A stretch of DNA of 64,000 nucleotides from Bacteroidota bacterium (GTDB taxonomy: Bacteria; Bacteroidota; Rhodothermia; Rhodothermales; UBA10348). The notes beneath the pieces were generated by a model that was not told the DNA's origin, made no database searches, and worked only from the letters and a program-made list of their open reading frames with translations. Positions 16,971 through 26,731 of the stretch are shown here, in pieces. Within the stretch, counting starts at the first letter, position 1. Every line of letters starts with the position of its first letter. The translations under genes and the position numbers were made by a program. The stretch covers positions 33,611 through 97,610 of the forward strand of contig JAJCYP010000004.1 in NCBI GenBank assembly GCA_029262855.1, read 5' to 3'.

Positions 16971-19868
16971 ATGCCGACCCGCACACCATTATGGTTCCTC
17001 GTTCTCGCTGCCACGGTACTGTCAGCGACCGCCCGGCAGTCACCGTGTCCGGTAGGCACCTCGGTAGCAACGCTTGGACTGAACAACGCCCAGGCCACAC
17101 TCCGCAATAATGGGTGGGTTTTGGGGTTCATCGACGAAGGCTACGAGGTCCCTCGGGAGTCGGGTATTCGTGCTCTGGAAGGCGGTGAGCTTTGGATTGC
17201 GGGATTCGCGGCTGGCGAACTTCGCGGCTCTGGCGGAACGGACTTCCGGCCCGGTCCGGTCTCCAGAGACCCCGGGGTGAGTTGCTCCTCGGTGGATCGG
17301 ATCTATCGAGTTGAGCCGAGAGACCTGGCAGCGCTCGACAGCGGCGGGGTACCGTCGAAGGACGTCCTGGAGTGGCCTTGGGAGCTTGGGGCTCCGGTAA
17401 TCGATGGAGATGGGGTCGCTGGCAACTATAACCTCGCCGGCGGCGACCGCCCGGAAATGCTGGGATCAGGAACCCTGTTCTGGATCATGACCGACCTCCA
17501 CGCTGATCGCAGGCGGTCAGAGACAGAGCCGCTCGGCCTGGAGGTACACGTGACAGCGTTCTCGGCCCGAAGTGACAACCCGGACATTGACCATACCACC
17601 TTCTACCGATTCAAGATTCTGAACCGCGGTCCCGTCGGGCTCGACAGCCTTTACTCCGGGTTCGGCTTTGCAAGCGGCCTCGGGCACTCGGGCGACGACT
17701 TTGTTGGAAGTGACAGCCTCCTGAGTCTTGGGTTCGTGTATAACGCCGACAATGAGGACGAGGACACCTACTTCATCAGAGAGTTGCGAAGGCTGGGGTA
17801 TGGAGCCGCCCCCCCGGCAGCGGGAGTTATGGCGCTTCGGGGACCGATCGCAGACGCCGACGGGGTGGACAACAACCGGAATGGACAGATTGACGAAGAC
17901 GGCGAACATCTTCGAGCAACGTCCATCGTGAGCTCGTTCGTGACCTGCGGCGTTGCGGGTTGCGGGGCCCTCGCGCCCAAATGGTACAATATCCTGCGAG
18001 GACTCCGGGACTGGGGTGAGCCCTACACGCGCGGCCACTATGGCAGTGAGTTCGGCAGTGAATCGCCCACAACCCGTTTCCTCTACGACGGTCATCCTCC
18101 GGAATTCTGGTCTCAGGTAACACCCTGGCCTGGCGAACCTCCTCAGCGGCCAGGGTATCAGGGACTCCAGGTTGGGCTAGGACCGGCAGACCTACAGCCG
18201 AGCGATTCGGTCGAGTATGTCCTAGCGGCAATATGGGCGCGCGGCACCGATCATCTGGATTCAGTAGACCAACTCAAAGCAGTGGCCGGGCGCCTCCAGA
18301 GCATCGACATCGAAAACCTGGCGGGTGTCACAAGTGCCTGGGCGCCTACTTCGCCGCCGCAGATCAAGGCGCCGGGAAATGGCGCCGTCGAGCAACCCTT
18401 GCAGACTCCCCTTGCCTGGCACCTACCGGAGCAAGCCGGACTTGATGTCGGGTATCAGTTGGACCTGCGGAAGCACGGACAGCAGCCCGGGTACTGGCAG
18501 CATGAGACTTCCGTCAGCCAGTTGGAACTCGATCTGGAGCCGGATGCATCCTATTCCTTCCGCGTCCGGGCGTTCACGCACTCGGCCTACGGACAGTGGT
18601 CGGAGTGGAGTTGGTTCTGGACCGGAGAAAACGATCTGGACAGCATCGCCGGCTTTGAGGACTTCACGGTGGTCCAGAATTCTGCAGGCCCCGTTGTCCC
18701 CCCCGAAGGTGCCGCTGCCGACTGGGCCGGATTTCCGGGCACGGGGTCTCCTACAAACCGTCAGCAGGCCAATGGCCGGCGCTGGGTCATCGCCTCCCCG
18801 AACTCAGACGACTACAGCGATTTCCTCAGGCGAGTAGTCCGAAATGGCTGGGGACGAGTGGTTCCATATTCATTTGAGCTCCGCTTCTCCGGAGAGAGTT
18901 GGATGCTTCGGGACTACTCATTCGTGCTTGGCGGCAAGGCTCCGCTCGAAGCGTGGAATATCGGATATAGCACCCCGGCGGACACCACGGACGACTATCG
19001 CATGATCATCAGCTACTCGGACGAAGGTGCTGGTGGCTGGGGCATGCTGAGCTCGGATCATCGAATTGGCGCGGGGCCTGGCGACCGGGAATCCGACAGG
19101 TTTTCGATATGGGATCCCGCGGACCGGACTCCTGGGGAGGCCGGCTACCAGAAGTGGGTGGAAGCATCCCTTGAGTACGACGAAGAGTCGGAGTTGGGCG
19201 AACGGGTTCTGCGCGATGTGGTACTCGTCGACCTCGGCACTGACGTGGGATTCAGTGGCCCTCCAACGCTGCCCGAGCCCGGTACGGTATTTCGCATCTC
19301 GACGGCACCTGCTCCGATGCCTCGGAATGCAGCCCCCGCGCCCGGTGTTCACGTGCTTCACGGCCCTGTCCAGTTTTACTGGACAGGTGTCGGTTTCAAG
19401 AAGTACGACGTGGTCGTCTCTGAAGATGATCGCTTTACGCGCATCGTTCAGAGGACGGAGGCGGCAAGTCCTGGTGTGGCGTTAGACCTCCCGGCGGGGA
19501 GTTATCACTGGCGTGTCGAGGACGAGGACGGAAATCCCTCGCCGCAATGGAGTCTGTTCATCGACAGTGCGACCGGAGCCACCGTTCAGACGCCAGAGTT
19601 CGCCTTTGAGTTGGAGAGCCCCTATCCCAACCCGACGAGGGGGACCGCGAGAATTCAATACACACTTCCCGAGGCTGCGTACGTCCAGATGGAGCTGTTC
19701 GACATTCTAGGCCGCCGTGTGCGTGGACTGATTGATGGCATGTTGCCTCAGGGCCGAGGAGAAGCCATTCTGGACACGCAGGGGCTCAGCGCAGGGGTCT
19801 ATTTCGTGCGATTATCCAGTGCGCGGGGGTCCCTGACGAGACTGCTCTCGCTTCGCCAGACACCCTAG
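16971..19868 (+). CDS. T9SS type A sorting domain-containing secreted protein
   Basis: Signal peptide; C-terminal FELESPYPNPTRGTARIQYTLPEAAYVQMELFDILGRRVRGLIDG...GVYFVRLSS. Confidence 0.85.
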   Translation: MPTRTPLWFLVLAATVLSATARQSPCPVGTSVATLGLNNAQATLRNNGWVLGFIDEGYEVPRESGIRALEGGELWIAGFAAGELRGSGGTDFRPGPVSRDPGVSCSSVDRIYRVEPRDLAALDSGGVPSKDVLEWPWELGAPVIDGDGVAGNYNLAGGDRPEMLGSGTLFWIMTDLHADRRRSETEPLGLEVHVTAFSARSDNPDIDHTTFYRFKILNRGPVGLDSLYSGFGFASGLGHSGDDFVGSDSLLSLGFVYNADNEDEDTYFIRELRRLGYGAAPPAAGVMALRGPIADADGVDNNRNGQIDEDGEHLRATSIVSSFVTCGVAGCGALAPKWYNILRGLRDWGEPYTRGHYGSEFGSESPTTRFLYDGHPPEFWSQVTPWPGEPPQRPGYQGLQVGLGPADLQPSDSVEYVLAAIWARGTDHLDSVDQLKAVAGRLQSIDIENLAGVTSAWAPTSPPQIKAPGNGAVEQPLQTPLAWHLPEQAGLDVGYQLDLRKHGQQPGYWQHETSVSQLELDLEPDASYSFRVRAFTHSAYGQWSEWSWFWTGENDLDSIAGFEDFTVVQNSAGPVVPPEGAAADWAGFPGTGSPTNRQQANGRRWVIASPNSDDYSDFLRRVVRNGWGRVVPYSFELRFSGESWMLRDYSFVLGGKAPLEAWNIGYSTPADTTDDYRMIISYSDEGAGGWGMLSSDHRIGAGPGDRESDRFSIWDPADRTPGEAGYQKWVEASLEYDEESELGERVLRDVVLVDLGTDVGFSGPPTLPEPGTVFRISTAPAPMPRNAAPAPGVHVLHGPVQFYWTGVGFKKYDVVVSEDDRFTRIVQRTEAASPGVALDLPAGSYHWRVEDEDGNPSPQWSLFIDSATGATVQTPEFAFELESPYPNPTRGTARIQYTLPEAAYVQMELFDILGRRVRGLIDGMLPQGRGEAILDTQGLSAGVYFVRLSSARGSLTRLLSLRQTP

Positions 19869-20938
19869 GGCTCTGCCCGGACCGCCAGGGTCGTCGAGCC
19901 CGAGTCCCCCACAGCCTGCTCCCGGAGTCCGGCGGCAATCCACTGGGCCATGGCCTGCCGATTGCCCGGTTTGGTCAGGCGAATCTGATCCCCACGGTGA
20001 CGGATGTTGCCGAGTTCAACCAGGACTGCGACCGGCTTGGTGTGGTTGAGGATGTAGAGATCCCGGCGCACCAACCGGCCCTTGTACCCACGATCAGGCT
20101 GGTGGGCGCGGTACTGATTCCGGATCGAGGTCTGAAGAGAGCGACCCAATGCGCGGCCGCTGTCGCTTGAATAGGCAAAGTGGACGTCGATCTGCGGCTG
20201 GTTTCGTCCGGCCATCGCATCGACGTGGACAGAGACAACCTGCTGGCTTCGAGCCGAGCCCCTATTCCGATCGTAGAGCTTGTTGATGACTTCCGCGCGC
20301 TGTCGAAGGCGACGGGTATAGTTGCTGCTCATTCGGACGTTGCCGTAGTAGTACTCGTCCCTGTCCGGCGGAAGGTATTCGGCATCCCGAATGCCGTCGT
20401 TCGGATCCCGAACAATCATGTAGACCATGGCGCCGTCCTTGAGCAGTTCACGGGCAACCCGCAGAGCGGTGTCGTAGGCTATCTCGTCCTCTGGGATGCT
20501 CCTGCCGTTCAACTCTCCAACACTACCGGGGTCGCTTCCGCCGTGGCCGCTGACAATGTAGTAGTAGTGTCCGGCCAGCCGATTGGATCGGCGTTCCACC
20601 ATTTCGTATTGGTCGCCAAAAATTTCGTAGCGCGACGCCGTAGATGATGCTGGCGTCGATATGGACGCGGCTGGGCTTGCCGAGCCTTCATCATAATCCG
20701 GAATTCGATACGCCACTCCGACCTTCAACTGGCTGCTCGCACCAAGCTTGTCCGCATTCAGAGACCGAAAGGCCTCCACCCGCTTCGAGGTAGGGGTAAC
20801 TCCGCTGCGCCTGAGGAGCCCCCATATGCCTTCGCCCGGCTGAGGCGCCACCGATTGGGCTGCCGCCGGAATGATCAGACCAACAGCAACCAGTGTCAGC
20901 AAGAACAACTTTCGGGCGATGAGGGACAGACTGGTCAT
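19865..20938 (-). CDS. N-acetylmuramoyl-L-alanine amidase (Amidase_3)
   Basis: IVSGHGGSDPGSVG...IPEDEIAYDTALRVARELL; VSVHVDAMAG; VAVLVELGNIRHRGD; signal peptide from MTSLSLIARKLFLLTLVAVGLIIPAAAQ. Confidence 0.88.
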   Translation of the reverse strand: MTSLSLIARKLFLLTLVAVGLIIPAAAQSVAPQPGEGIWGLLRRSGVTPTSKRVEAFRSLNADKLGASSQLKVGVAYRIPDYDEGSASPAASISTPASSTASRYEIFGDQYEMVERRSNRLAGHYYYIVSGHGGSDPGSVGELNGRSIPEDEIAYDTALRVARELLKDGAMVYMIVRDPNDGIRDAEYLPPDRDEYYYGNVRMSSNYTRRLRQRAEVINKLYDRNRGSARSQQVVSVHVDAMAGRNQPQIDVHFAYSSDSGRALGRSLQTSIRNQYRAHQPDRGYKGRLVRRDLYILNHTKPVAVLVELGNIRHRGDQIRLTKPGNRQAMAQWIAAGLREQAVGDSGSTTLAVRAEP

Positions 20939-21115
20939 ACCACTTCTTATCGGCCGTGAGCCCGCCATTTTTAAGTCATGGCCAGCAATTTTCGGCATCG
21001 CTGGGCGGCTAACTTCGAATGTGATTCACCCGCCCGCTCTCTTCTACGGTTCAGGTCTTCCCACACCCTGCAATTCGCCGCCGATGGTGAGATTCATCTC
21101 CCCTACCACACCTAC

Positions 21116-24031
21116 ATGCGGCGCATGAACTCTCCGGTTCGATTTCTGCCCATCCTGCTGCTGATCGCCCCTTCTCAGCGGGCCCAGGGCCAGACCTTCA
21201 CGGATGCGACATCCCGGATCCTGTCTACTCCCGCCCCATCGGCACCCACGGCGTTGACGGTGGCTGATCTCAATGGTGATGGGCGAACGGACATCTACCA
21301 CCCTGGGCGACTCCTTCTGCAGACGGACGAAGGCACGTGGGTCAACGCCCTGCTTGGAAGCGCGATTGACGTGGAGGGCAACGCGCCGCTGATTGGACTG
21401 CCTGGAGATCCCAATGCCGACGGCTTGACTGACCTGCTTATCCTCGATCAAGGTCCGGGCTCCCGGTACTACGAAAACGCGAACACCATCAGGTACCGGC
21501 TCGCAAACGGAGAGCGAACGCTCAACATCCGAACCTTTTCAACCGGGGCCATCTGGGCAGATTTCGACGGTGGAGGCTTGGTCGATTTGTTTATCGCCTC
21601 CTCCGACGGTCAAAATCGCCTCTATGTATCCAACGTCTTTGGGAATTTTATTGATGTCTCCGATGTCAAACGTACCACGACCACGTCAGGCGGATGCGGG
21701 ATGGCCGCCGCGGACTGGGACCACGACCTGGGTCTGGATGTCTACCTGCCGATGTGCCAGGGCAACCCGACCAATCTGCTGTTGGAGTACGATCCGGTCC
21801 GCGACCGCTTTACCGAAAACGCCGGTCGACGAGGCGTGCAGAGTTTCCGGTTCTCCCACTCCGCGGTCTGGCTGGACTACGACAATGACGGATGGCAGGA
21901 TCTGTTCGTTCTGAATGCCAAGCTCGAGCTCGATGATGGTCGCAATCAGCTTTTTCGCAATCTGGAAGGAACGGGGTTTGAAGACGTGACCGCCACCACC
22001 GGTTTGGAGGGCAGCCTCAGGTCACGGCGCCGTGGAGTCGCTGCAGCGGACTTCGACAACGACGGCTGGACCGATCTCTTTGTGACGGCCGAGGCGAATC
22101 GACCCCGGTTGTATCGGAATCAGGGCGATGGGACCTTCACTGACATCGGTCCTTTGGTGTTGCCTCCCCTGCCCGAGACATTGGCCTTTACGGCCGCGGA
22201 TGTTGACGACAACGGCTGGATAGATCTGCTGTTTGGCCCCCCGGAGGGGGATATGCTCCTAACAAATGGAGGAGACAACAACTGGACGCGGATTGCCCTC
22301 AGGGAACCGGGATTCAACCGGCGCGGCATGGGTGCACGCGTGACGGTCAGCGCCGGCGGCATTGAGCAGACCAAGCAAATGCTCATGGGCGGTGGGAACG
22401 TGAGGCATTCGACGGATGCCAAACTGCATTTTGGGCTGGGAGAAGCAGCCGTGATCGACCGGATCCAGATCTTCTGGGCGGACGGCTCGGTGGACCAGAT
22501 CTCGGACCTCGACGTCAACAAAGAGCTGGTCATCGCCCGAGGCGGGACGCTGAGGCCACCTCCATCCACCTTTCAGTTGGGCGAGCCCGTGGACGCCGCA
22601 CTGTTCGATACTTCAGCCGCGCAGATCGATTTTTCGTGGGAGGCCGCGGCCAGCGCGATTCCCCTGACCTACACCGTGAGTATTTGGGGACCGGGCACGC
22701 GACTTCGCTTTCCGGATGTCACAGGCACCAGTATCAGTGTGGACGCTGATCTTCTGGCGCCGGACCAGATCTTCACGTGGTCGGTCTTCGCCGATGACGG
22801 ATTCTCCATCACTCCTGCCACTGGCTCGCGGGTCTTCACATTCGGAGAAGACGCGCGCGCCATTGCCACGCTGACTGCGCCCGCCCTGTTTGACTTCGGA
22901 CTGCAGAAGCCGTCCACGGGACAGGCGGCTTTCCTGGATCTGGACGGTGACCGGGATCTGGATGTTTTCATGGTGGGTTCCGATGGTGTATTCACCATGG
23001 GCGGCGTCTATTCTTCCGTAGACCAGGGCGTTGTCAGCACCAACGGCGGAGAGTTCATCTTCAAGGGACTGGTAAACACGGGGACCGGTCTGGAGCCGGT
23101 TTTTGAACCTCGTCTGGGCGTCGGAGATGTCGACGGAGACGGTCGGCCGGACGCCATGGTCTCGGGCCTCCACCGCGACTCGGGGCGCCCCGCCCTCACG
23201 CTGTATCGAAACCTGCCGACGGGCCTTTCCTCGATTTCCGCTGCCGTGCCGGCCCGGTTTGGCGGGCCCGTGGCCATCGCAGACGTCGATGCCGACGGAG
23301 ATGGCGATCTCCTGCTTTCCGGCTCAGAGAGCGCCTCTCCCCCTTACTCGCCGTCCACCATCCTGTATCGGAACGATGGCAGTGCCTTCTCGGAGTGGGC
23401 CACCTTCCCCGGAGCCATGTTTGGGGATGCGGCCTGGGGTGATGCCGACGGTGACGGTGATCTGGATCTGGCCCTTGTGGGCGATGCCCAAGAGGGGCGT
23501 CCCCACGGAGCCGTCTACAGAAACGACGGTGATTCCTTCAGCGAAATCAGCATCCCGGGAGCCGACCTGCTTTACGCATCCATCGATTGGGGAGACTACG
23601 ACGGCGACGGACTTCTGGACCTCCTCGTGACAGGCGGCGAGATCGGCCCTGAACTGTTGGAAGGACACACGCGTCTCTACAGGCAGAACGCAGGCCTCGT
23701 GTTTGTCGAACAGCCGTCTCCGCTTCCAGGGGTCTTGGCGGGCTCTGCCGTCTTCGGTGACTACGAAAACGACGGCGATCTGGACATCCTTCTTACCGGC
23801 GCGGATTCGATCCTGGGCGAACTGAAGGGGGGTGTTTTCCGAAACCAGGAGGGCCGCTTCGTGGCGGAGCTGGAATTCCAGGGAGCCCTGTCCGGACGAA
23901 TGGCCGTCGGCGACTACAACGGAGACGGCGACCTTGACTTCATCGTTCTCGGACGAGGGCCGGACGGTGCTGGCTCACTGCTGTTCTTCATCAATCAGCA
24001 GGTAGCCGAGCCCGTTCCTGCCACGAGGTGA
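21116..24031 (+). CDS. FG-GAP/VCBS repeat protein with ASPIC/UnbV (CRTAC1) domain
   Basis: Many DxDxDGxxD repeats; GMGARVTVSAGGIEQTKQMLMGGGNVRHSTDAKLHFGLGEAAVIDRIQIFWADGS. Confidence 0.88.
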   Translation: MRRMNSPVRFLPILLLIAPSQRAQGQTFTDATSRILSTPAPSAPTALTVADLNGDGRTDIYHPGRLLLQTDEGTWVNALLGSAIDVEGNAPLIGLPGDPNADGLTDLLILDQGPGSRYYENANTIRYRLANGERTLNIRTFSTGAIWADFDGGGLVDLFIASSDGQNRLYVSNVFGNFIDVSDVKRTTTTSGGCGMAAADWDHDLGLDVYLPMCQGNPTNLLLEYDPVRDRFTENAGRRGVQSFRFSHSAVWLDYDNDGWQDLFVLNAKLELDDGRNQLFRNLEGTGFEDVTATTGLEGSLRSRRRGVAAADFDNDGWTDLFVTAEANRPRLYRNQGDGTFTDIGPLVLPPLPETLAFTAADVDDNGWIDLLFGPPEGDMLLTNGGDNNWTRIALREPGFNRRGMGARVTVSAGGIEQTKQMLMGGGNVRHSTDAKLHFGLGEAAVIDRIQIFWADGSVDQISDLDVNKELVIARGGTLRPPPSTFQLGEPVDAALFDTSAAQIDFSWEAAASAIPLTYTVSIWGPGTRLRFPDVTGTSISVDADLLAPDQIFTWSVFADDGFSITPATGSRVFTFGEDARAIATLTAPALFDFGLQKPSTGQAAFLDLDGDRDLDVFMVGSDGVFTMGGVYSSVDQGVVSTNGGEFIFKGLVNTGTGLEPVFEPRLGVGDVDGDGRPDAMVSGLHRDSGRPALTLYRNLPTGLSSISAAVPARFGGPVAIADVDADGDGDLLLSGSESASPPYSPSTILYRNDGSAFSEWATFPGAMFGDAAWGDADGDGDLDLALVGDAQEGRPHGAVYRNDGDSFSEISIPGADLLYASIDWGDYDGDGLLDLLVTGGEIGPELLEGHTRLYRQNAGLVFVEQPSPLPGVLAGSAVFGDYENDGDLDILLTGADSILGELKGGVFRNQEGRFVAELEFQGALSGRMAVGDYNGDGDLDFIVLGRGPDGAGSLLFFINQQVAEPVPATR

Positions 24032-25433
24032 CCGGGCGCTCGGCAATGTGCGCCCACATTCCATCCTTCACCAGGACGGCCACACGCACTTCCTGCGCAA
24101 GACTGCCCTGACTCGAGGTTCGGCTTGCCAATGTCAGCGTGAATCGCTCTGCAATGCGGTGGACCACCTCTCTGGATTCGGTCATGGCCATGCGCCGCCC
24201 CAAACAGGCGTGCCCACCGTGCCCAAAGGGCATGTAGCTGTAGCCCGTTTCTCCCGTAATGCGCCCGTCCCCGACAAACCTCGCCGGGAGGAACTCCGTT
24301 GGATTCTCCCAGACCTCCGGGCGCATGTGAATGACGTAGGGGACGAAGACCACCAGGTCCTTTTTTCGGATGGAGACTCCCGCCAGTTCGTGCGCTTCGT
24401 TTACCTCGCGCCAGTAGATCCACAGTGGAGGCACAATGCGCATGGACTCCAGGACCGAGGCCTCGGCCCACACTTTGGAACTGGCGGCCCGCTCCGCCTC
24501 GCCAGGTCGCTGCGCCAACTGCCACAGCGTCCAGGTGATGGCAGAACCCACCGAGTCCACGGCCGCGACAAGGAACGTCGCGACGTGGTCGCGCAGCTCT
24601 CCCGGGTCCAGCTCCCCCCTCTCGTCCGCCTCCATCAAGGCTGACATCAGTGGTGCCCGGCTCTCCGGGCTATTGCGCGCAATTCCGATGAGTTCATCTA
24701 CGAAATCGTCAAGGATGCGGAGTGCTGCCCGTTTTGGACCCGGGTGGAGCGCCCGTTTGGCGACCTTCCGATTCAAGGTGCCGAGGATCCGGTACTTGAT
24801 GGCTCGTCCAGGCGTCGCATGGTGCATCGCGGTCTGGATGGCCGCCGAAATGGGCGCGGACTCCACCGGGAATGGGCGCAGCAGGAGATGCTGCACCGCG
24901 ATGCGGAGAGTCGTCTCCATGACCATCGCCTGCACGTCCACCTCTCCGGAGCCCGCCACTGAACTGAGACGCTCCACCAGTCGATCAGCTTCAGCCGTTG
25001 TGATCCCCGTCAGACGCCGTTCGGTCGAGGCCTTGAAGTATGGGGCCAGCAACCGCCGCTGCCGGAGCCACTTGTCGTGAGGGGAAGACGCGACGCCCTC
25101 CCCTGCCGGCGGAAACCAGAATGCCAAATCCGGTGTGCGCCTGTAGGTGTGACCAGATCCCGTGAGGGCTTTGGCTGCCACATCGGGATCCAGGATAACG
25201 TGGCACCGAAACGGCCCGGCCTCCAATCGCGACATCGATGTGTCCTGCGCGGTGGCCTCCGACAGGGCGCGGAGGGGATTTCGCTTCATCTCGCGAAGGA
25301 AGCTGAGACTGAAGCGGTTCTCGGACACGGTAGGTTTCAGGATTGGGCCTGGCTTTGGCAGCCTCCGTCGGGCCCGGTCGAGCGCCGAAGGAATCAGGCC
25401 TCTGAAACCCGGAGGAGTCGTTTCGGTGCCCAC
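23991..25433 (-). CDS. Cytochrome P450
   Basis: Heme-Cys motif FGHGGHACLGRRMA; ExxR ESMR; I-helix AAVDSVGSAITWTLWQLA; GTG start overlapping mscS. Confidence 0.95.
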   Translation of the reverse strand: MGTETTPPGFRGLIPSALDRARRRLPKPGPILKPTVSENRFSLSFLREMKRNPLRALSEATAQDTSMSRLEAGPFRCHVILDPDVAAKALTGSGHTYRRTPDLAFWFPPAGEGVASSPHDKWLRQRRLLAPYFKASTERRLTGITTAEADRLVERLSSVAGSGEVDVQAMVMETTLRIAVQHLLLRPFPVESAPISAAIQTAMHHATPGRAIKYRILGTLNRKVAKRALHPGPKRAALRILDDFVDELIGIARNSPESRAPLMSALMEADERGELDPGELRDHVATFLVAAVDSVGSAITWTLWQLAQRPGEAERAASSKVWAEASVLESMRIVPPLWIYWREVNEAHELAGVSIRKKDLVVFVPYVIHMRPEVWENPTEFLPARFVGDGRITGETGYSYMPFGHGGHACLGRRMAMTESREVVHRIAERFTLTLASRTSSQGSLAQEVRVAVLVKDGMWAHIAERPVTSWQERARLPAD

Positions 25434-26197
25434 TGTCCGGCCCGGTATGGGCCCGTGATGGCTCGATTCACATCAAACACCACATCCTCCCGGTCCTTGG
25501 CGTGAACAGAGACCTCCACTTGCAGAGAGATCGATGACGGGCCGAACTGCACAATTTGGACTTCCGGCACCGGCTCCCGTAGGACCCGACCGCAACTCAG
25601 CGCAGCGGCCATCAAAGCAGGTACCACCTTCTCAACGTCCACCTCTACCGACACTTCCATCGGAACCTCGACGCGGACATACTCCTCGGTGGAGTAGTTC
25701 GTGATCGCCCCGCCGATCACCTCGGCATTCGGCACAACTTTGGTTTCGTTGTCCAGCGTGAGCATCGTGGTGTTGAAGACGTCGATGTCTGTGATCTGCC
25801 CCTCCACGTCTCCGGTTTCGATGAAATCACCGATTGAGAAGGGTCGAAGCACAGCGATTACCAGTCCCGCCGCCAGATTCGTAAGGGCGCCGGTCAACGC
25901 CAGTCCAACGGCCAGCCCGGCCGCTCCAAGCATGGCCAGAATCGCCGAAATTTCGACACCAAGGTTGTTGATGGCTATCAAGACCACCACCGAGGCCAAC
26001 AGGTAGTAGACGATGTTGCCGACGAACCGGATGCCCGTCTCATCCAAGTCCCAGCGCCCCGACGCCTTGGCAGCCAGAATTCTGACCCGTTTGGCAACGA
26101 AAAGGCCGATGACCAGGATTGCGAGGGAGCCTACGACGCGACCGCCAAACCGAGTCAGGAGATCCAGTAAGGTCGCCAGGAGATCAATTCTTTCCAT
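25394..26197 (-). CDS. MscS-family mechanosensitive channel
   Basis: AMLGAAGLAVGLALTGALTNLAAGLVIAVLRPFSIGDFIETGDVEGQITDIDVFNTTMLTLDNETKVVPNAEVIG. Confidence 0.95.
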   Translation of the reverse strand: MERIDLLATLLDLLTRFGGRVVGSLAILVIGLFVAKRVRILAAKASGRWDLDETGIRFVGNIVYYLLASVVVLIAINNLGVEISAILAMLGAAGLAVGLALTGALTNLAAGLVIAVLRPFSIGDFIETGDVEGQITDIDVFNTTMLTLDNETKVVPNAEVIGGAITNYSTEEYVRVEVPMEVSVEVDVEKVVPALMAAALSCGRVLREPVPEVQIVQFGPSSISLQVEVSVHAKDREDVVFDVNRAITGPYRAGQWAPKRLLRVSEA

Positions 26198-26201
26198 TGA
26201 G

Positions 26202-26729
26202 TCAGCTAGTGGGCTTCCCGCCGCCTTCGCGCCAGCTCAACTGTTCCTGGTATTTTTTCAATTCGTCCCAATCGCCGCGAGCGGCCATGGCCGCCTGCTC
26301 CGGCCACACTTCCTCGTTGGCAATGTCGGTCAGGCGTTTCGTCCCGTAGGCCGCAACGATTTCCCGTATCCGTGCCACCGATGTCCGGGACAGCTCGGCA
26401 AAGGTGTCGATGCCGGCTCCGTTCAGGACTTCCTCCATCTTGGGCCCAATGCCCCAGATTTGCTTGAGGTCGTCCGGCTCGCTGGGGATGGGAGCGGCGG
26501 CCGGCATGGGAGCGGCGGGCGGCATGGCTACGGCGGGCGGCATGGCTGCGGCTGCGGCCGACCTCGCGGCCTCGCATTTCGTCAGGGCGGCGTGGAGGTC
26601 CGAAACCTCAGCCTCCAACTCCGAAACGCGCGCCGCACAGTTGCGTCGGCCGATCCACCATCCAATGAAAAGGCCGATCAGAAAGGCGATCAGCAGGCAG
26701 ATAAAGATCTGCAGCAAGAGATAAGGCAT
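26202..26729 (-). CDS. Membrane-anchored helix-hairpin-helix protein
   Basis: N-terminal TM helix MPYLLLQIFICLLIAFLIGLFIGWWIG; Ala/Pro/Met-rich linker; HHH DDLKQIWGIGPKMEEVLNGAGIDTFAELSR. Confidence 0.8.
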   Translation of the reverse strand: MPYLLLQIFICLLIAFLIGLFIGWWIGRRNCAARVSELEAEVSDLHAALTKCEAARSAAAAAMPPAVAMPPAAPMPAAAPIPSEPDDLKQIWGIGPKMEEVLNGAGIDTFAELSRTSVARIREIVAAYGTKRLTDIANEEVWPEQAAMAARGDWDELKKYQEQLSWREGGGKPTS

Positions 26730-26731
26730 GT

